Source: Peptococcaceae bacterium
GTDB lineage: Bacteria; Bacillota; Peptococcia; Peptococcales; Peptococcaceae
Length of the DNA: 35,658 nucleotides
Assembly (NCBI GenBank): GCA_030524315.1
Contig: JAUNGU010000016.1
Span: 1 to 35,658, forward strand
Reading direction: 5' to 3'
Both the position numbers and the translations under genes were made by a program. The notes beneath the pieces were generated by a model that was not told the DNA's origin, ran no database searches, and saw nothing but the letters and a program-made list of their open reading frames with translations. Shown here piece by piece: positions 7,403 to 16,006 of this stretch. Positions within the stretch are counted from its first letter, which is position 1; each line of letters begins with the position of its first letter.

Positions 7403-8668
7403 ATGTTAGACATCAAAGAAATTCGTCGAGATCCTGAACGCGTCGCCAAGGCTGTGGGCCGCCGCGGCAAGGAAATCGATATGAAGCCATTTTTGGAGGC
7501 CGACGAAAAGAGCCGCCAAATCACCGTCAAGGTTGAGGAGCTGCAGGCCCAGCGCAACGCCAAGAGCAAGGAAATCGGCACCCTCAAGCGCAACGGTGAA
7601 AACGCCGACGCCCTCATGCAGGAAGTCAGCGCCATTAACGAAGAAATCAAAAAGCTCGAAGCCGCCAAGGAAGCCGACGAAAAAATCGTCCACGATTTCA
7701 TCATTAGCCTGCCAAACATGCCCGACGACAGCATCCCAGACGGCGGCGAGGATGATTACGAGGTCCAGCGCACCTGGGGCGAGCCACGCCAGTTTGATTT
7801 TGACGCCAAGGCCCATTGGGACCTCGGCGAAAGCCTGAACATCCTCGATTTCAACCGCGCCGCCAAGGTCACCGGCAGCCGCTTTGTTTTCTACAAGGGG
7901 CTGGGGGCGCGTCTGGAACGTGCGCTCATTTCCTTTATGATCGACATGCACACCGACAAGCACGGCTACACCGAGCTGATTCCACCATACATGACCAACA
8001 GCACCTCGGATTTTGGCACGGGCCAGCTGCCAAAATTTGCCGAGGACATGTTCCATCTCGAAAACACCGATTATTATCTGATCCCTACCGCCGAGGTGCC
8101 AGTGACCAACTATCACCGTGACGAAATCCTTTCTGAGAAGGATCTGCCGGTGAAATATTGCGCCTTCAGCCCATGCTTCCGTTCCGAGGCGGGCTCTGCC
8201 GGTCGCGACACCCGCGGCATCATCCGCCAGCATCAGTTCCACAAGGTGGAAATGGTCAAGCTCGCCCATCCGGACCACAGCTGGGAAGAGCTCGAAAGCC
8301 TGACCCACGACGCCGAAGACATTCTCCAAGCCCTGGGCCTGCCTTATCGCGTCATTGCCCTGGCTGCCGGGGACATTGGCTTCTCCTCGGCCAAGACCTA
8401 CGATCTCGAGGTTTGGCTGCCAAGCTACAACACCTATCGCGAAATTTCGTCCTGCTCCAACTTTGTGGACTTCCAGGCACGCCGCGCCAATCTGCGCTTC
8501 CGTGATGCCGACGGCAAGGTGCGCTTTGTGCATACCTTAAACGGCTCCGGCCTGGCAGTTGGCCGCACCCTGTCGGCCATCATCGAAAACTACCAGAATG
8601 CCGATGGCAGCATCACCATTCCAGAAGCGCTTCTTCCATATATGCACGGCTATACGGAAATTCGCTAA
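7403..8668 (+). CDS. serS: Seryl-tRNA synthetase
   Basis: This 421-residue class II synthetase, close to the usual 420-430, charges tRNA-Ser with serine in the cytoplasm. Residues up to about 105 form the N-terminal coiled-coil arm that grips the long variable arm of tRNA-Ser, with helix-rich sequence such as [16 protein letters not shown]. The catalytic core shows motif 2 ([14 protein letters not shown], then HQFHKVE) and motif 3 ([18 protein letters not shown]). The start at 7403 follows AGGAGG by 7 nt and begins [11 protein letters not shown], the standard N-terminus. An upstream in-frame extension into the T-box terminator is not real. Expression is governed by the serine T-box leader. 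The SCIFF maturase follows 17 nt downstream, so the two probably share a transcript. Confidence 0.97.
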   Translation: MLDIKEIRRDPERVAKAVGRRGKEIDMKPFLEADEKSRQITVKVEELQAQRNAKSKEIGTLKRNGENADALMQEVSAINEEIKKLEAAKEADEKIVHDFIISLPNMPDDSIPDGGEDDYEVQRTWGEPRQFDFDAKAHWDLGESLNILDFNRAAKVTGSRFVFYKGLGARLERALISFMIDMHTDKHGYTELIPPYMTNSTSDFGTGQLPKFAEDMFHLENTDYYLIPTAEVPVTNYHRDEILSEKDLPVKYCAFSPCFRSEAGSAGRDTRGIIRQHQFHKVEMVKLAHPDHSWEELESLTHDAEDILQALGLPYRVIALAAGDIGFSSAKTYDLEVWLPSYNTYREISSCSNFVDFQARRANLRFRDADGKVRFVHTLNGSGLAVGRTLSAIIENYQNADGSITIPEALLPYMHGYTEIR

Positions 8669-8685
8669 GGAATCGAGGCGTGAGA

Positions 8686-10080
8686 ATGAGAGATTTGGAT
8701 TTTAATCGCATTCATCGCTTTGTCTTTGACGATTTGCACCTGATGCTCGACATTAACAGCGGCTCGGTGCACGTCATCGACGAGGACGTGGATCTTTTCC
8801 TCGATGCCCTCGAGGAAGGTCGCTCCTGGGAGGAGGCCCAGGCTGTGACGGCGGCCAAAATTGGCGAGACGGATGCGGCAGATATTGCAGATGCCATTGC
8901 AGAGCTCATCGACGGCGGCATGCTCTTTTCTGACATTGATTTTTCGGAGTACACCCCCCACACTGAGCCGATTGTCAAGGCGATGTGTCTGCACATGGCC
9001 CACGACTGCAACCTGCGCTGCGGCTACTGCTTTGCCGACAGCGGTGCCTACGGTGGCGGTCGTTCGCTGATGAGCCTAGAGGTGGGCAAGAAGGCCATCG
9101 ATTTTCTCATGGAAGCGAGCAAGCATCGCACCCATGTGGAGGTCGACTTCTTTGGCGGCGAGCCGCTGCTCAATCTCCAGGTGTGCAAGGAGGTGGCCGC
9201 TTATGGCCACGCCCGCGCTAAGGAATTGGGCAAGGTCCTCAAGCTGACCATGACCACCAACGGCGTGCTTTTGGACGACGCCTGCACAAAATGGCTCAAC
9301 GATGAAAAAATGGACGCCGTCCTCTCCTTGGACGGGCGTCCGGACATTCATGACAACATGCGCCGCTTCGTCGGCGGTCAGCCAAGCTATCAGGTGTGCG
9401 CCGATCATTTCAAAAAATTCGTCGCCAGCCGCGACCAGCTGCAATATTATTTGCGCGGCACCTACACCCACTACAACCCGGACTTTGCCCAGGACGTCAT
9501 CCACATGGCCGACGACCTTGGCTTCAAGGAGCTCTCGATGGAGCCTGTGGTCGCACCGGCAGATATGCCCTACGCCCTGACCGACGACGACAAGCCAATC
9601 ATCCTCGAAAACTACAACATCCTCGCTCGCCACTATCTCAAGCGCTGGCGCGAGGGCAAGGGCTACAATTTCTTCCATTTCAATGTGGATTTCACCGGCG
9701 GCCCTTGTCTGCCAAAGCGTCTGTCGGGCTGTGGCAGCGGCCACGATTATCTGGCCGTGAGCCCAGAGGGGGATCTCTATCCTTGCCACCAATTTGTCGG
9801 CGAGGAGGATTACAAAATGGGCACGGTCTTTACCGGTATCGAAAAGCCGGAAATTGCCGAGCGCTTCCAAAAGGCCAACGTCCTCACCAAACCAACCTGT
9901 ATGAAATGCTGGGCGCGCTTTTTCTGTAGCGGCGGCTGCCACGCCAACAACATTCGTTATGGCGGCGGTATCAACGAGCCCTATGAATACGGCTGCGATT
10001 TGCAGCGCAAGCGCATCGAAAGCGCCATCTATGTACAAACCGTGAAGCTTCTCGAAAGCGAAGGAGATGACAACCAATGA
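8686..10080 (+). CDS. scfB: SCIFF-type peptide maturase (radical SAM/SPASM thioether-forming enzyme)
   Basis: This 464-residue enzyme begins with a peptide-recognition-like domain (residues 1-90). The radical SAM cluster motif CNLRCGYC follows, with Cys108, Cys112 and Cys115. The C-terminal SPASM region includes GCGSG, YPCHQF, then C-x2-CWARFFCSGGCHAN and a final GC, which bind auxiliary Fe-S clusters. This arrangement, especially CWARFFCSGGCHAN, matches enzymes that cross-link the clostridial Cys-rich SCIFF peptide (six Cys in forty-five residues) through thioether bonds. No SCIFF precursor gene could be found beside it, which is unusual because precursor and maturase are commonly neighbours. 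The ATG at 8686 has GAGG 7 nt upstream. The gene overlaps pheA by ATGA. An alternative is another SPASM maturase with a different target. Confidence 0.85.
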   Translation: MRDLDFNRIHRFVFDDLHLMLDINSGSVHVIDEDVDLFLDALEEGRSWEEAQAVTAAKIGETDAADIADAIAELIDGGMLFSDIDFSEYTPHTEPIVKAMCLHMAHDCNLRCGYCFADSGAYGGGRSLMSLEVGKKAIDFLMEASKHRTHVEVDFFGGEPLLNLQVCKEVAAYGHARAKELGKVLKLTMTTNGVLLDDACTKWLNDEKMDAVLSLDGRPDIHDNMRRFVGGQPSYQVCADHFKKFVASRDQLQYYLRGTYTHYNPDFAQDVIHMADDLGFKELSMEPVVAPADMPYALTDDDKPIILENYNILARHYLKRWREGKGYNFFHFNVDFTGGPCLPKRLSGCGSGHDYLAVSPEGDLYPCHQFVGEEDYKMGTVFTGIEKPEIAERFQKANVLTKPTCMKCWARFFCSGGCHANNIRYGGGINEPYEYGCDLQRKRIESAIYVQTVKLLESEGDDNQ

Positions 10081-10943
10081 GCGAGCTATTGCCAGCTTTT
10101 GCCGAACCGATCGAGCATCCGCGCGTGGCCTTCCAGGGCGTGGAGGGCTCCTTTAGCGACGGCGCCTGCGTCAAGGTTTTTGGCGAGGGGGTCGAGCGTC
10201 AGGGCATGGACCATTTTCAATACGTGGTCGATGCCGTCGTCGCCGGGGAATACGACTACGGCGTCCTGCCGATTGAAAATTCCTCGACAGGCAGCATCAA
10301 CGACGTCTACGATTTGCTCTACGATCGCCCTTGCTACATTGTCAATGAAACATCGCTGGAAATCACCCAGAACCTCATGGCCATTCCCGGCACCAAGCTT
10401 TCGGATGTGAAGTTCGTCTATTCTCATCCCCAGGGCCTGGGCCAGAGCCAGAAATTTTTGCAGCAGCATGGCATCGAGGCGCGTCCTTATGCCGACACGG
10501 CCATGTCGGCCCGCTACATTGCCGAAACCAAGCCGGAAGGCGGCGCCGCCATCGCCTCCAAGCAGGCGGCAGAGGTGTATGGCCTCGAGATTCTCGTGCC
10601 CCACGTCAATTTTAATTACTCAAACATCACCCGTTTTGTGGTGATTCGCAACCAGCCGGAGCTGGCGAGCGATCACAACAAGGTCAGCGTCGTCTTCAAG
10701 ACGGCCCACCGTCCGGGGGCGCTGCTGGAGGCGCTGCGCTACATTGCCGACGGCCACTACGACATGAGCCGCATCGAATCGCGGCCGGTCATCGGCAAGC
10801 CTTGGGAATACAGCTTTTACATCGATCTTTTGGGCCAGTGGCACGACGCGGCCTTTATCGATTGCCTGCGCAAGCTGCGCGAGGAAACAGAGGATTTTCG
10901 CGTCCTCGGCGTCTACGCCGCAGCCGAGCAGAGCTATCTCTAA
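10077..10943 (+). CDS. pheA: Prephenate dehydratase
   Basis: The 288-residue protein converts prephenate to phenylpyruvate, the committed step to phenylalanine. The catalytic domain (about 15-190) shows FQGVEGSFS, the segment VLPIENSSTGSI, and SNITRF with the catalytic Thr185 followed by Arg-Phe. A C-terminal ACT domain (about 203-285) contains the ESRP motif at 234-237, used for phenylalanine feedback. No chorismate mutase domain precedes it, so it is the monofunctional Gram-positive form. The gene starts inside the stop of the SCIFF maturase (ATGA), indicating translational coupling. MurB follows after 15 nt. The neighbourhood is a mixed housekeeping run, not an aromatic operon. Confidence 0.95.
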   Translation: MSELLPAFAEPIEHPRVAFQGVEGSFSDGACVKVFGEGVERQGMDHFQYVVDAVVAGEYDYGVLPIENSSTGSINDVYDLLYDRPCYIVNETSLEITQNLMAIPGTKLSDVKFVYSHPQGLGQSQKFLQQHGIEARPYADTAMSARYIAETKPEGGAAIASKQAAEVYGLEILVPHVNFNYSNITRFVVIRNQPELASDHNKVSVVFKTAHRPGALLEALRYIADGHYDMSRIESRPVIGKPWEYSFYIDLLGQWHDAAFIDCLRKLREETEDFRVLGVYAAAEQSYL

Positions 10944-10958
10944 AAGGGAGGACTGGAT

Positions 10959-11894
10959 ATGAAAGCGCTTTTTGCACCGATTGTCGGCTCTGCCAACGTG
11001 CTCGAAAATGAGCCGCTGGCTGCCCACACCACCTTCCGGATTGGCGGGCCTTGCCAGGCGATGGTTTTTCCAAAATCGCCCGAAGAATTGGCCGAGGTCA
11101 TGGCCCTCTGCAAGCTCAAGGAGCTGCCGACCTTCGTCCTCGGCAAGGGCAGCAATGTGCTCGTGGCCGACACTGGCATTGACGGCGTCGTCATTGCCAC
11201 CGACCATATTCGCCAGCTCACTGTCGACGGTGAGCGCGTGACGGCGTCGGCGGGACTCTCTCTCATCGACGTGAGCAAGGCCTGCGCCGAGCTCGGCCTC
11301 TCGGGGCTGGAATTTGCCAGCGGCATTCCCGGGAGCATCGGCGGCGCGGCGTACATGAACGCCGGCGCCTACGATGGCGAGATGAAGGACGTGGTTATGT
11401 CTGTCACCGTCCTGGACGAGGCAGGCGACGTTGTCGAGATTCCTGCCAGCGAGATGAAGTTCAGCTATCGCCACAGCCTGCTCAAGGAGCAGCCGCTGGT
11501 CTGCTTGGCAGTGACCATGCAGCTGGCGCGCGCCGACAAGCGCGAGATCCTCGCCAAAATCGCCGACCTCACCGAGCGCCGCACGAGTCGCCAACCCCTG
11601 GAATTGCCGAGCGCCGGCAGCACCTTCAAGCGCCCTGTCGGCCACTACGCCGGGCCTCTCATCATTGACGCGGGGCTGCAGGGCTACACCGTCGGCGGTG
11701 CTCAGGTCTCGACCAAGCACGCAGGCTTTGTGGTCAACGTGGGCGAGGCCACAGCCGACGATGTGATTCGGCTGATTCATCATGTGCAGCACGAGGTGCG
11801 TCGCCAATTTGGCGTCGATCTCGAGACAGAGGTCCGCTTCATTGGCAAATGGCAGGCGCATCCGCTGTTTGATGAGATTTTGCGTGCTGAATAA
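10959..11894 (+). CDS. murB: UDP-N-acetylenolpyruvoylglucosamine reductase
   Basis: The protein has 311 residues. It is the FAD enzyme that reduces UDP-GlcNAc-enolpyruvate to UDP-MurNAc, the second step of peptidoglycan precursor synthesis in the cytoplasm. The FAD-binding start is clear (HTTFRIGGPCQ, then LGKGSNVLV), followed by SGIPGSIGGAAYMNAGAYDGE and the active-site serine segment PSAGSTFKRP near residue 221. Late in the protein are GAQVSTKHAGFVVN and a conserved glutamate in the terminal region (DLETEVRFIG). This pattern is that of the Bacillus-like (type II) MurB. AAAGGGAGG precedes the ATG. The gene is the last in the serS-scfB-pheA-murB run and is closed by a strong terminator. Confidence 0.96.
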   Translation: MKALFAPIVGSANVLENEPLAAHTTFRIGGPCQAMVFPKSPEELAEVMALCKLKELPTFVLGKGSNVLVADTGIDGVVIATDHIRQLTVDGERVTASAGLSLIDVSKACAELGLSGLEFASGIPGSIGGAAYMNAGAYDGEMKDVVMSVTVLDEAGDVVEIPASEMKFSYRHSLLKEQPLVCLAVTMQLARADKREILAKIADLTERRTSRQPLELPSAGSTFKRPVGHYAGPLIIDAGLQGYTVGGAQVSTKHAGFVVNVGEATADDVIRLIHHVQHEVRRQFGVDLETEVRFIGKWQAHPLFDEILRAE

Positions 11895-11905
11895 TTCGCT
11901 TTGTA

Positions 11906-11946
11906 AAATAAAACAACTGCTTGGCGCGGTTGTTTTATTTATTTTT
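11906..11946 (+). terminator. Intrinsic terminator after murB
   Basis: A perfect 12-bp stem (AAATAAAACAAC with GTTGTTTTATTT) encloses an 11-nt loop and is followed by ATTTTT. Confidence 0.9.
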
Positions 11947-11995
11947 CCAGGAAAATCCAGTACAATGGGTGAAAACCTTGAAAGGAAGTGAGCGT

Positions 11996-13858
11996 TTGAA
12001 GAAACAATCGAAAGGCTTGGGCGTGGTGCCGTCGCTGGCGCTCCTTGTGCTCGCAGCGCTGGTGCTCACAGCGGGCGTCATCTGGCTCCAGCCGGGCGAT
12101 GTGGCGCTGGTGGCGGCAGCCATGCAGGCGCGACCGGTGGCCTTGGTGCTCAACGTGGTGCCGGTGTTTCTGCTTCTGGTGGCGGCGTATTTTTTGCTGG
12201 GCAATGTCTGTTGGGCGACGGCCCTCATTGGCGCGCTGGTGCTGGGGCTCTCTCTGGCCAACCGCCTCAAGATTCAGATTCGTGAGGACCCGCTCTCCTT
12301 CCAGGATATTTTTCTCTACCGCGAAGCCATGGAGGCAGCGAAAAGCTACCACATTGACTGGCCTTGGGCCCTCGTCGCGGCGGTGGCAGCGTGCGTCCTC
12401 GTGGCGATCGTCCTCGGCTTTTTCATCAAGAGCCGCATGCCCCGGCGCAAGCTGGCGCGCATCGCCCTTGTGATTTTGCCGATGGCGCTCCTCGCGCTGA
12501 TGGTGCAGACGGTCATCGCCGATCGCCACATTTACGACCACATTCCTGTCTCCAACGAGGGCAACATGGCGACGATGTATTGCGAGCGCGGCTATGTCTA
12601 CAGCTTCCTGCATTACATCACCACCTACAGCGTCGCCGAGCCCGAGGGCTTCGACAAGGCAGAAGCCGCCAGCTGGAACGACGCGGCGACAAGCGACGCC
12701 GACGCTGCGGCGGTCAACGTTGTCCTTGTGCAGAACGAGGCCTTTTCGGACATTACCTCCTGGGACGGCTTCGCCTTTGCCGACGGCGACGATCCGCTGG
12801 CCAATTTCCACAGCCTGCAAAACGACGCCCACGCCATCAGCGGCCACATTGTCGTGCCGCAATTTGCCGGTGGCACCGCCAACACCGAGTTCGACGTGCT
12901 CACAGGGATGCAGACCATCAACACGGCGTCGTCGGCCTTCCGCGCCCTGCATCACAACACGGGCTCTCTCTATCGCGTCTTTGACGACGAGGATTACGAG
13001 ACGAGCATGTTCCACCCTGGCGAGGCTTGGTTCTACAACCGCGAAAACGTCTACCGTTGGTTCGGTAGCGAGGACATTCGCTTCAAGGAGGACATGCCGG
13101 GGCTCGCCGAGGAAGGCGGCTGGACGATGGACACGAGCTTTGCCGATGTGATCATCGACAACCTCAACACCCAGACGGCGGCGGGCAAGCACGTCTTTAA
13201 CGAGAGCGTCACCATCCAAAACCACATGTCCTACACCAACGACAAGTATGGCGATGTTGCCATTCCTGAGGTGCCGCTGTCTGTCGAAATGAGTCAGGCC
13301 GATCACGACATGCTCTCGGTCTACACCAAGGGCGTGCGCGATGCCGACGCCATGCTCAAAAAACTGACCGACGCCTATCGCGACAGCGAGACGCCGGTGG
13401 TCTTTGCCTTCTACGGCGACCATCTGCCATATCTGGGCGACGACCAGCGTATTTACAAGCTTTTGGGCAAGAACTTTTCCGGCGACAATCCGACAGACGC
13501 CGCGAGTCTCCAGGCCTACGAGACGCCGTTCATTATCTGGGCCAACGACGCCGCTGCCGACGCCCTCGGCTGGGATGCGGCGGTGCAGAAATTGTCTCTG
13601 CCAGAAAATCCCACCATCAGCGCCTGTTACCTGGGCGCGACGGTGCTCGAGCTCACCGGGCGCAAGGACGCCGACCCATGGTTTTCCTTCCTCGCCGATT
13701 TGCGCAAGACCTACCCCGTGCTCACAACCGACGTCGTCATGACCGCCGACGGCAGCCTGCGCGCCACCAGCGACCTGAGCGAGGCGGAAGCAGCGCCCAT
13801 CAACAAAATGAAACAATGGTCCTACTATCGGCTCAAATACGACAAGCCACAGGATTGA
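11996..13858 (+). CDS. LtaS-like phosphoglycerol transferase (lipoteichoic acid synthase family)
   Basis: This membrane enzyme of 620 residues has about five N-terminal transmembrane helices (to roughly residue 175) and a large extracellular sulfatase-fold domain. The Mn-binding and catalytic residues of the family can be placed: Glu248 in VQNEAFSD, nucleophile Thr294 in GGTANTEFD, and Asp475-His476 in YGDHLP. Their spacing closely matches characterised LtaS enzymes, which transfer glycerol phosphate from phosphatidylglycerol to build lipoteichoic acid or related polymers. The TTG start at 11996 is chosen for AAGGAAG seven bases upstream. The frame extends further back only into the murB terminator. 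A possible -10 (TACAAT, 11961-11966) lies just upstream with a poor -35. The polymer made is inferred from family only. Confidence 0.85.
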   Translation: MKKQSKGLGVVPSLALLVLAALVLTAGVIWLQPGDVALVAAAMQARPVALVLNVVPVFLLLVAAYFLLGNVCWATALIGALVLGLSLANRLKIQIREDPLSFQDIFLYREAMEAAKSYHIDWPWALVAAVAACVLVAIVLGFFIKSRMPRRKLARIALVILPMALLALMVQTVIADRHIYDHIPVSNEGNMATMYCERGYVYSFLHYITTYSVAEPEGFDKAEAASWNDAATSDADAAAVNVVLVQNEAFSDITSWDGFAFADGDDPLANFHSLQNDAHAISGHIVVPQFAGGTANTEFDVLTGMQTINTASSAFRALHHNTGSLYRVFDDEDYETSMFHPGEAWFYNRENVYRWFGSEDIRFKEDMPGLAEEGGWTMDTSFADVIIDNLNTQTAAGKHVFNESVTIQNHMSYTNDKYGDVAIPEVPLSVEMSQADHDMLSVYTKGVRDADAMLKKLTDAYRDSETPVVFAFYGDHLPYLGDDQRIYKLLGKNFSGDNPTDAASLQAYETPFIIWANDAAADALGWDAAVQKLSLPENPTISACYLGATVLELTGRKDADPWFSFLADLRKTYPVLTTDVVMTADGSLRATSDLSEAEAAPINKMKQWSYYRLKYDKPQD

Positions 13859-13864
13859 TTTTTT

Positions 13865-13896
13865 GCCGCTGGCAGCTATCTGCCAGCGGCTTTTTT
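13865..13896 (+). terminator. Intrinsic terminator after the LtaS-like gene
   Basis: A perfect 11-bp stem (GCCGCTGGCAG with CTGCCAGCGGC), 4-nt loop, and six T. Confidence 0.93.
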
Positions 13897-13960
13897 GCGG
13901 CTGTCATCTGGCTATGGCGAAAAATTTGCAAGTGGTCATTTTAGAATGTTCAGATCGGCG

Positions 13961-13966
13961 TATAAT
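13961..13966 (+). promoter_or_regulatory. Probable -10 element for the pyridoxal kinase gene
   Basis: A consensus TATAAT lies 35 bp before the start codon. No good -35 is present at the right distance, so the promoter is either weak or activator-dependent. Confidence 0.45.
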
Positions 13967-14000
13967 GTGACAAAGAACAACCGATCAAGGAGGATTTTTC

Positions 14001-14846
14001 ATGAAACGCGTACTCAGCATCCAAGATATTTCCTGCTTCGGCAAATGCTCGACCACCGTCGCCCTGCCAATTATTTCGGCCATGGGCGTGGAGACGACGA
14101 TTTTGCCAACGGCAGTGCTTTCGACCCATACCATGTTCCCAGGCTTCACTGTCAAGGATTTGACCGACGAGCTGCCAAAAATTCTCGACCACTGGAAAAC
14201 CCAGGACATTCATTTTGACGCCATTTACACCGGTTACCTCGGCACCGTCGAGCAGATGGATATTGTGCGTCGAATTTTTGCTGATTTCAAGGACGAGGAC
14301 ACCATCGCCTTTGTCGATCCCGTCATGGCCGACCACGGCAAACTCTATCCCGCCTTTGACGAGGCCTACGCCAAGGAAAACGCCAAGTTCTGCGGCGCCG
14401 CCGACATCATCGTGCCAAACCTCACCGAGGCTTGCTTCATGACCGACACCGAATATCGCGAGGATATTGACGAAGCCTACGTCAAGGACCTTCTGCAAAA
14501 GCTCGCTGCCCTCGGCGCAAAAATCGTCGTCCTCACAGGCATCGGCCTGGCACCGGGCAAAAATGGCATCTACGGCCTCGACACCACCACCGGCGAGTAT
14601 TTCACCTACCAAAACGACAACGTCGACGCCACCTACCACGGCACCGGCGACGTTTTCTCGAGCGTCTCCGTCGGCGGCCTCGTCCGCGGCCTCTCGCTGA
14701 CCGACGCCTTCGCCCTCGCCGCCGATTACACCGTCGACACCATCCGCGAAACCATGAAAAATCCCGACAAGCCATGGTACGGCGTCGATTTTGAAACCAC
14801 CATCCCAAGCCTCGTCCAGGGCTTGCAGGCAAAACTGAATAAGTAA
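14001..14846 (+). CDS. Pyridoxal/pyridoxamine kinase (PfkB-like)
   Basis: The 281-residue ribokinase-fold enzyme phosphorylates B6 vitamers to the cofactor form in the cytoplasm. The N-terminus VLSIQDISCFGKCSTT and the segment PTAVLSTHT are typical of pyridoxal kinases. FVDPVMADHG provides the ATP/metal region, VPNLTEA the middle motif, and HGTGDVFSS (213-221) the anion hole with the catalytic Asp217. AAGGAGG lies about 7 nt before the ATG. It appears to be a single-gene unit between two perfect terminators. It may have PdxK or PdxY specificity, which the sequence does not settle. The product supplies PLP to many amino-acid enzymes, although the neighbouring L-serine dehydratase is an Fe-S enzyme and does not use PLP. 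Confidence 0.92.
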   Translation: MKRVLSIQDISCFGKCSTTVALPIISAMGVETTILPTAVLSTHTMFPGFTVKDLTDELPKILDHWKTQDIHFDAIYTGYLGTVEQMDIVRRIFADFKDEDTIAFVDPVMADHGKLYPAFDEAYAKENAKFCGAADIIVPNLTEACFMTDTEYREDIDEAYVKDLLQKLAALGAKIVVLTGIGLAPGKNGIYGLDTTTGEYFTYQNDNVDATYHGTGDVFSSVSVGGLVRGLSLTDAFALAADYTVDTIRETMKNPDKPWYGVDFETTIPSLVQGLQAKLNK

Positions 14847-14864
14847 GGGCGACCCTCGCCCATC

Positions 14865-14895
14865 AAAAAAAGCCACCGAATTCGGTGGCTTTTTT
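14865..14895. terminator. Bidirectional terminator between the pyridoxal kinase and metallophosphoesterase genes
   Basis: A near-perfect palindrome: seven A, then GCCACCGAA paired with TTCGGTGGC, then six T. It works in both directions and sits exactly between convergent genes, touching the stop of the minus-strand gene. A smaller hairpin (GGGCGA/TCGCCC) precedes it at 14848-14862. Confidence 0.93.
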
Positions 14896-16006
14896 ATACG
14901 CGCAGAGTGATGCTGACGATTTCGTTGCTCGAGCCGAGGCGCAGGGGCATCCAAAAATAACCGGCCCCAGCAGAAACGACGATGTGGGTCTGGCCGATGG
15001 TGGCGTGGCCGTAGAAGCCGTCCTTGGGGCTGGCCAGGCGCGTGAAGAGGTTGAGGGGGAAGAATTGGCCGCGGTGGGTGTGGCCGCAGAGAACGAGATC
15101 GGCACCGGCGCCCACGGCCTCGGGAATACCGGCGGGATTGTGGTCGATGACGATGAGCGGGCGCGCGGGATCCTCGCGGTGGATCTCGCGCAACGCTGGT
15201 CGCGGCAGGGCGATGTGAAAGAGGTCGTTGCGGCCGAGGAGGTCAAAGCGCGGATGCTGGTAGATGTCGTTAAAGAGCAGGGTGATGCCCGCGCGCTCGA
15301 AAAAGTCGCGCATCAGCGCATCCGTTGCCAGGGGATCGTGGTTGCCGACGACGGCAAAGATGCCATCGGGGGCGTGGAGCGCGCGAAAAATATCGGCAAA
15401 GGCGTCGGGATCCTCGCATTCGTCGACACGGCCGTCGTTGAAAATATCGCCGGCGAGAATGACCATGTCGGGATTTTCGGCGTTGATGGCGCGAGCGATG
15501 CGACCCAGGGCGCGGATATCGACGCAGCTCCCCAGATGGAGGTCGCTTGCGAGGACGAGCTTGTAGGGCGCGCCGTCTGCGCACAGGGTGAGATCATAAT
15601 GGACGGTGACGAGTTCTGTCTGGGCGCGGAGAATGCCGATGCCCGTCGCCGCCAGCGCCGCAAAGAGGGCTGCCAGATAGAGGGCCTGGGGATGGTCGGG
15701 GAGCGCCAAGGCGAGGAGACGCGCGATGGCCAGCGCCAGGATGAAATAAAAGACGAAGGCGCCGATCCTGCCGCCAACGCGAATGATGCGGCGGCCGAGG
15801 GGCGTGAAGTGAGCGGCGCGGCGGGCGATTTGCACCGCCACGAGAATCGCCAGGAGCACGGCGAACACCACCGGCCCCACATGCACGCCGCCGAGGGAGG
15901 CGACAAAGGCGTCGGTCTCGGCGCTGACAAAGGCGAGGAGGGCGAGAATGAGGACGACGAGAAAGCCCCAGAAAAGGCGGATGGCAAGGGAGCGCTGTTT
16001 TTTCAT
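14894..16006 (-). CDS. Membrane-anchored metallophosphoesterase (YkuE/YaeI-like)
   Basis: The protein has 370 residues. The first 125 contain about four hydrophobic segments, and the rest is a calcineurin-like phosphoesterase domain with every metal motif visible: SDLHLG (154-159), GDIFND (186-191), GNHD (221-224) and GHTHRGQ (308-314). Members with N-terminal membrane helices generally act at the cell surface, and some cleave lipid-linked phosphates such as UDP-diacylglucosamine. The exact substrate here is unknown. Its ATG overlaps the sdaAA stop codon (ATGA), so it is translationally coupled to serine dehydratase and should be made together with it. No functional link between these two enzymes is known to me. 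The gene ends within the bidirectional terminator. Confidence 0.88.
   Translation of the reverse strand: MKKQRSLAIRLFWGFLVVLILALLAFVSAETDAFVASLGGVHVGPVVFAVLLAILVAVQIARRAAHFTPLGRRIIRVGGRIGAFVFYFILALAIARLLALALPDHPQALYLAALFAALAATGIGILRAQTELVTVHYDLTLCADGAPYKLVLASDLHLGSCVDIRALGRIARAINAENPDMVILAGDIFNDGRVDECEDPDAFADIFRALHAPDGIFAVVGNHDPLATDALMRDFFERAGITLLFNDIYQHPRFDLLGRNDLFHIALPRPALREIHREDPARPLIVIDHNPAGIPEAVGAGADLVLCGHTHRGQFFPLNLFTRLASPKDGFYGHATIGQTHIVVSAGAGYFWMPLRLGSSNEIVSITLRV

Noticed and set aside
7406-8533. 375-codon minus-strand frame within serS, and 333-codon minus-strand frame within scfB (9076-10077)
   Set aside because: Both are mirror frames of strongly biased GC-rich genes whose plus-strand products are unmistakable families.
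11939-13816. 625-codon open frame on the minus strand across the LtaS-like gene
   Set aside because: It is the antisense shadow of a GC-rich gene: low-complexity His/Arg/Val-rich translation, no family motifs, and no ribosome site. The plus-strand frame has all catalytic residues.
7030-14850. Search for a SCIFF precursor peptide near the maturase
   Set aside because: No short frame with a cluster of cysteine codons and a ribosome site was seen in the gaps around serS, scfB, pheA or murB. The search was by eye and may have missed one outside this stretch.
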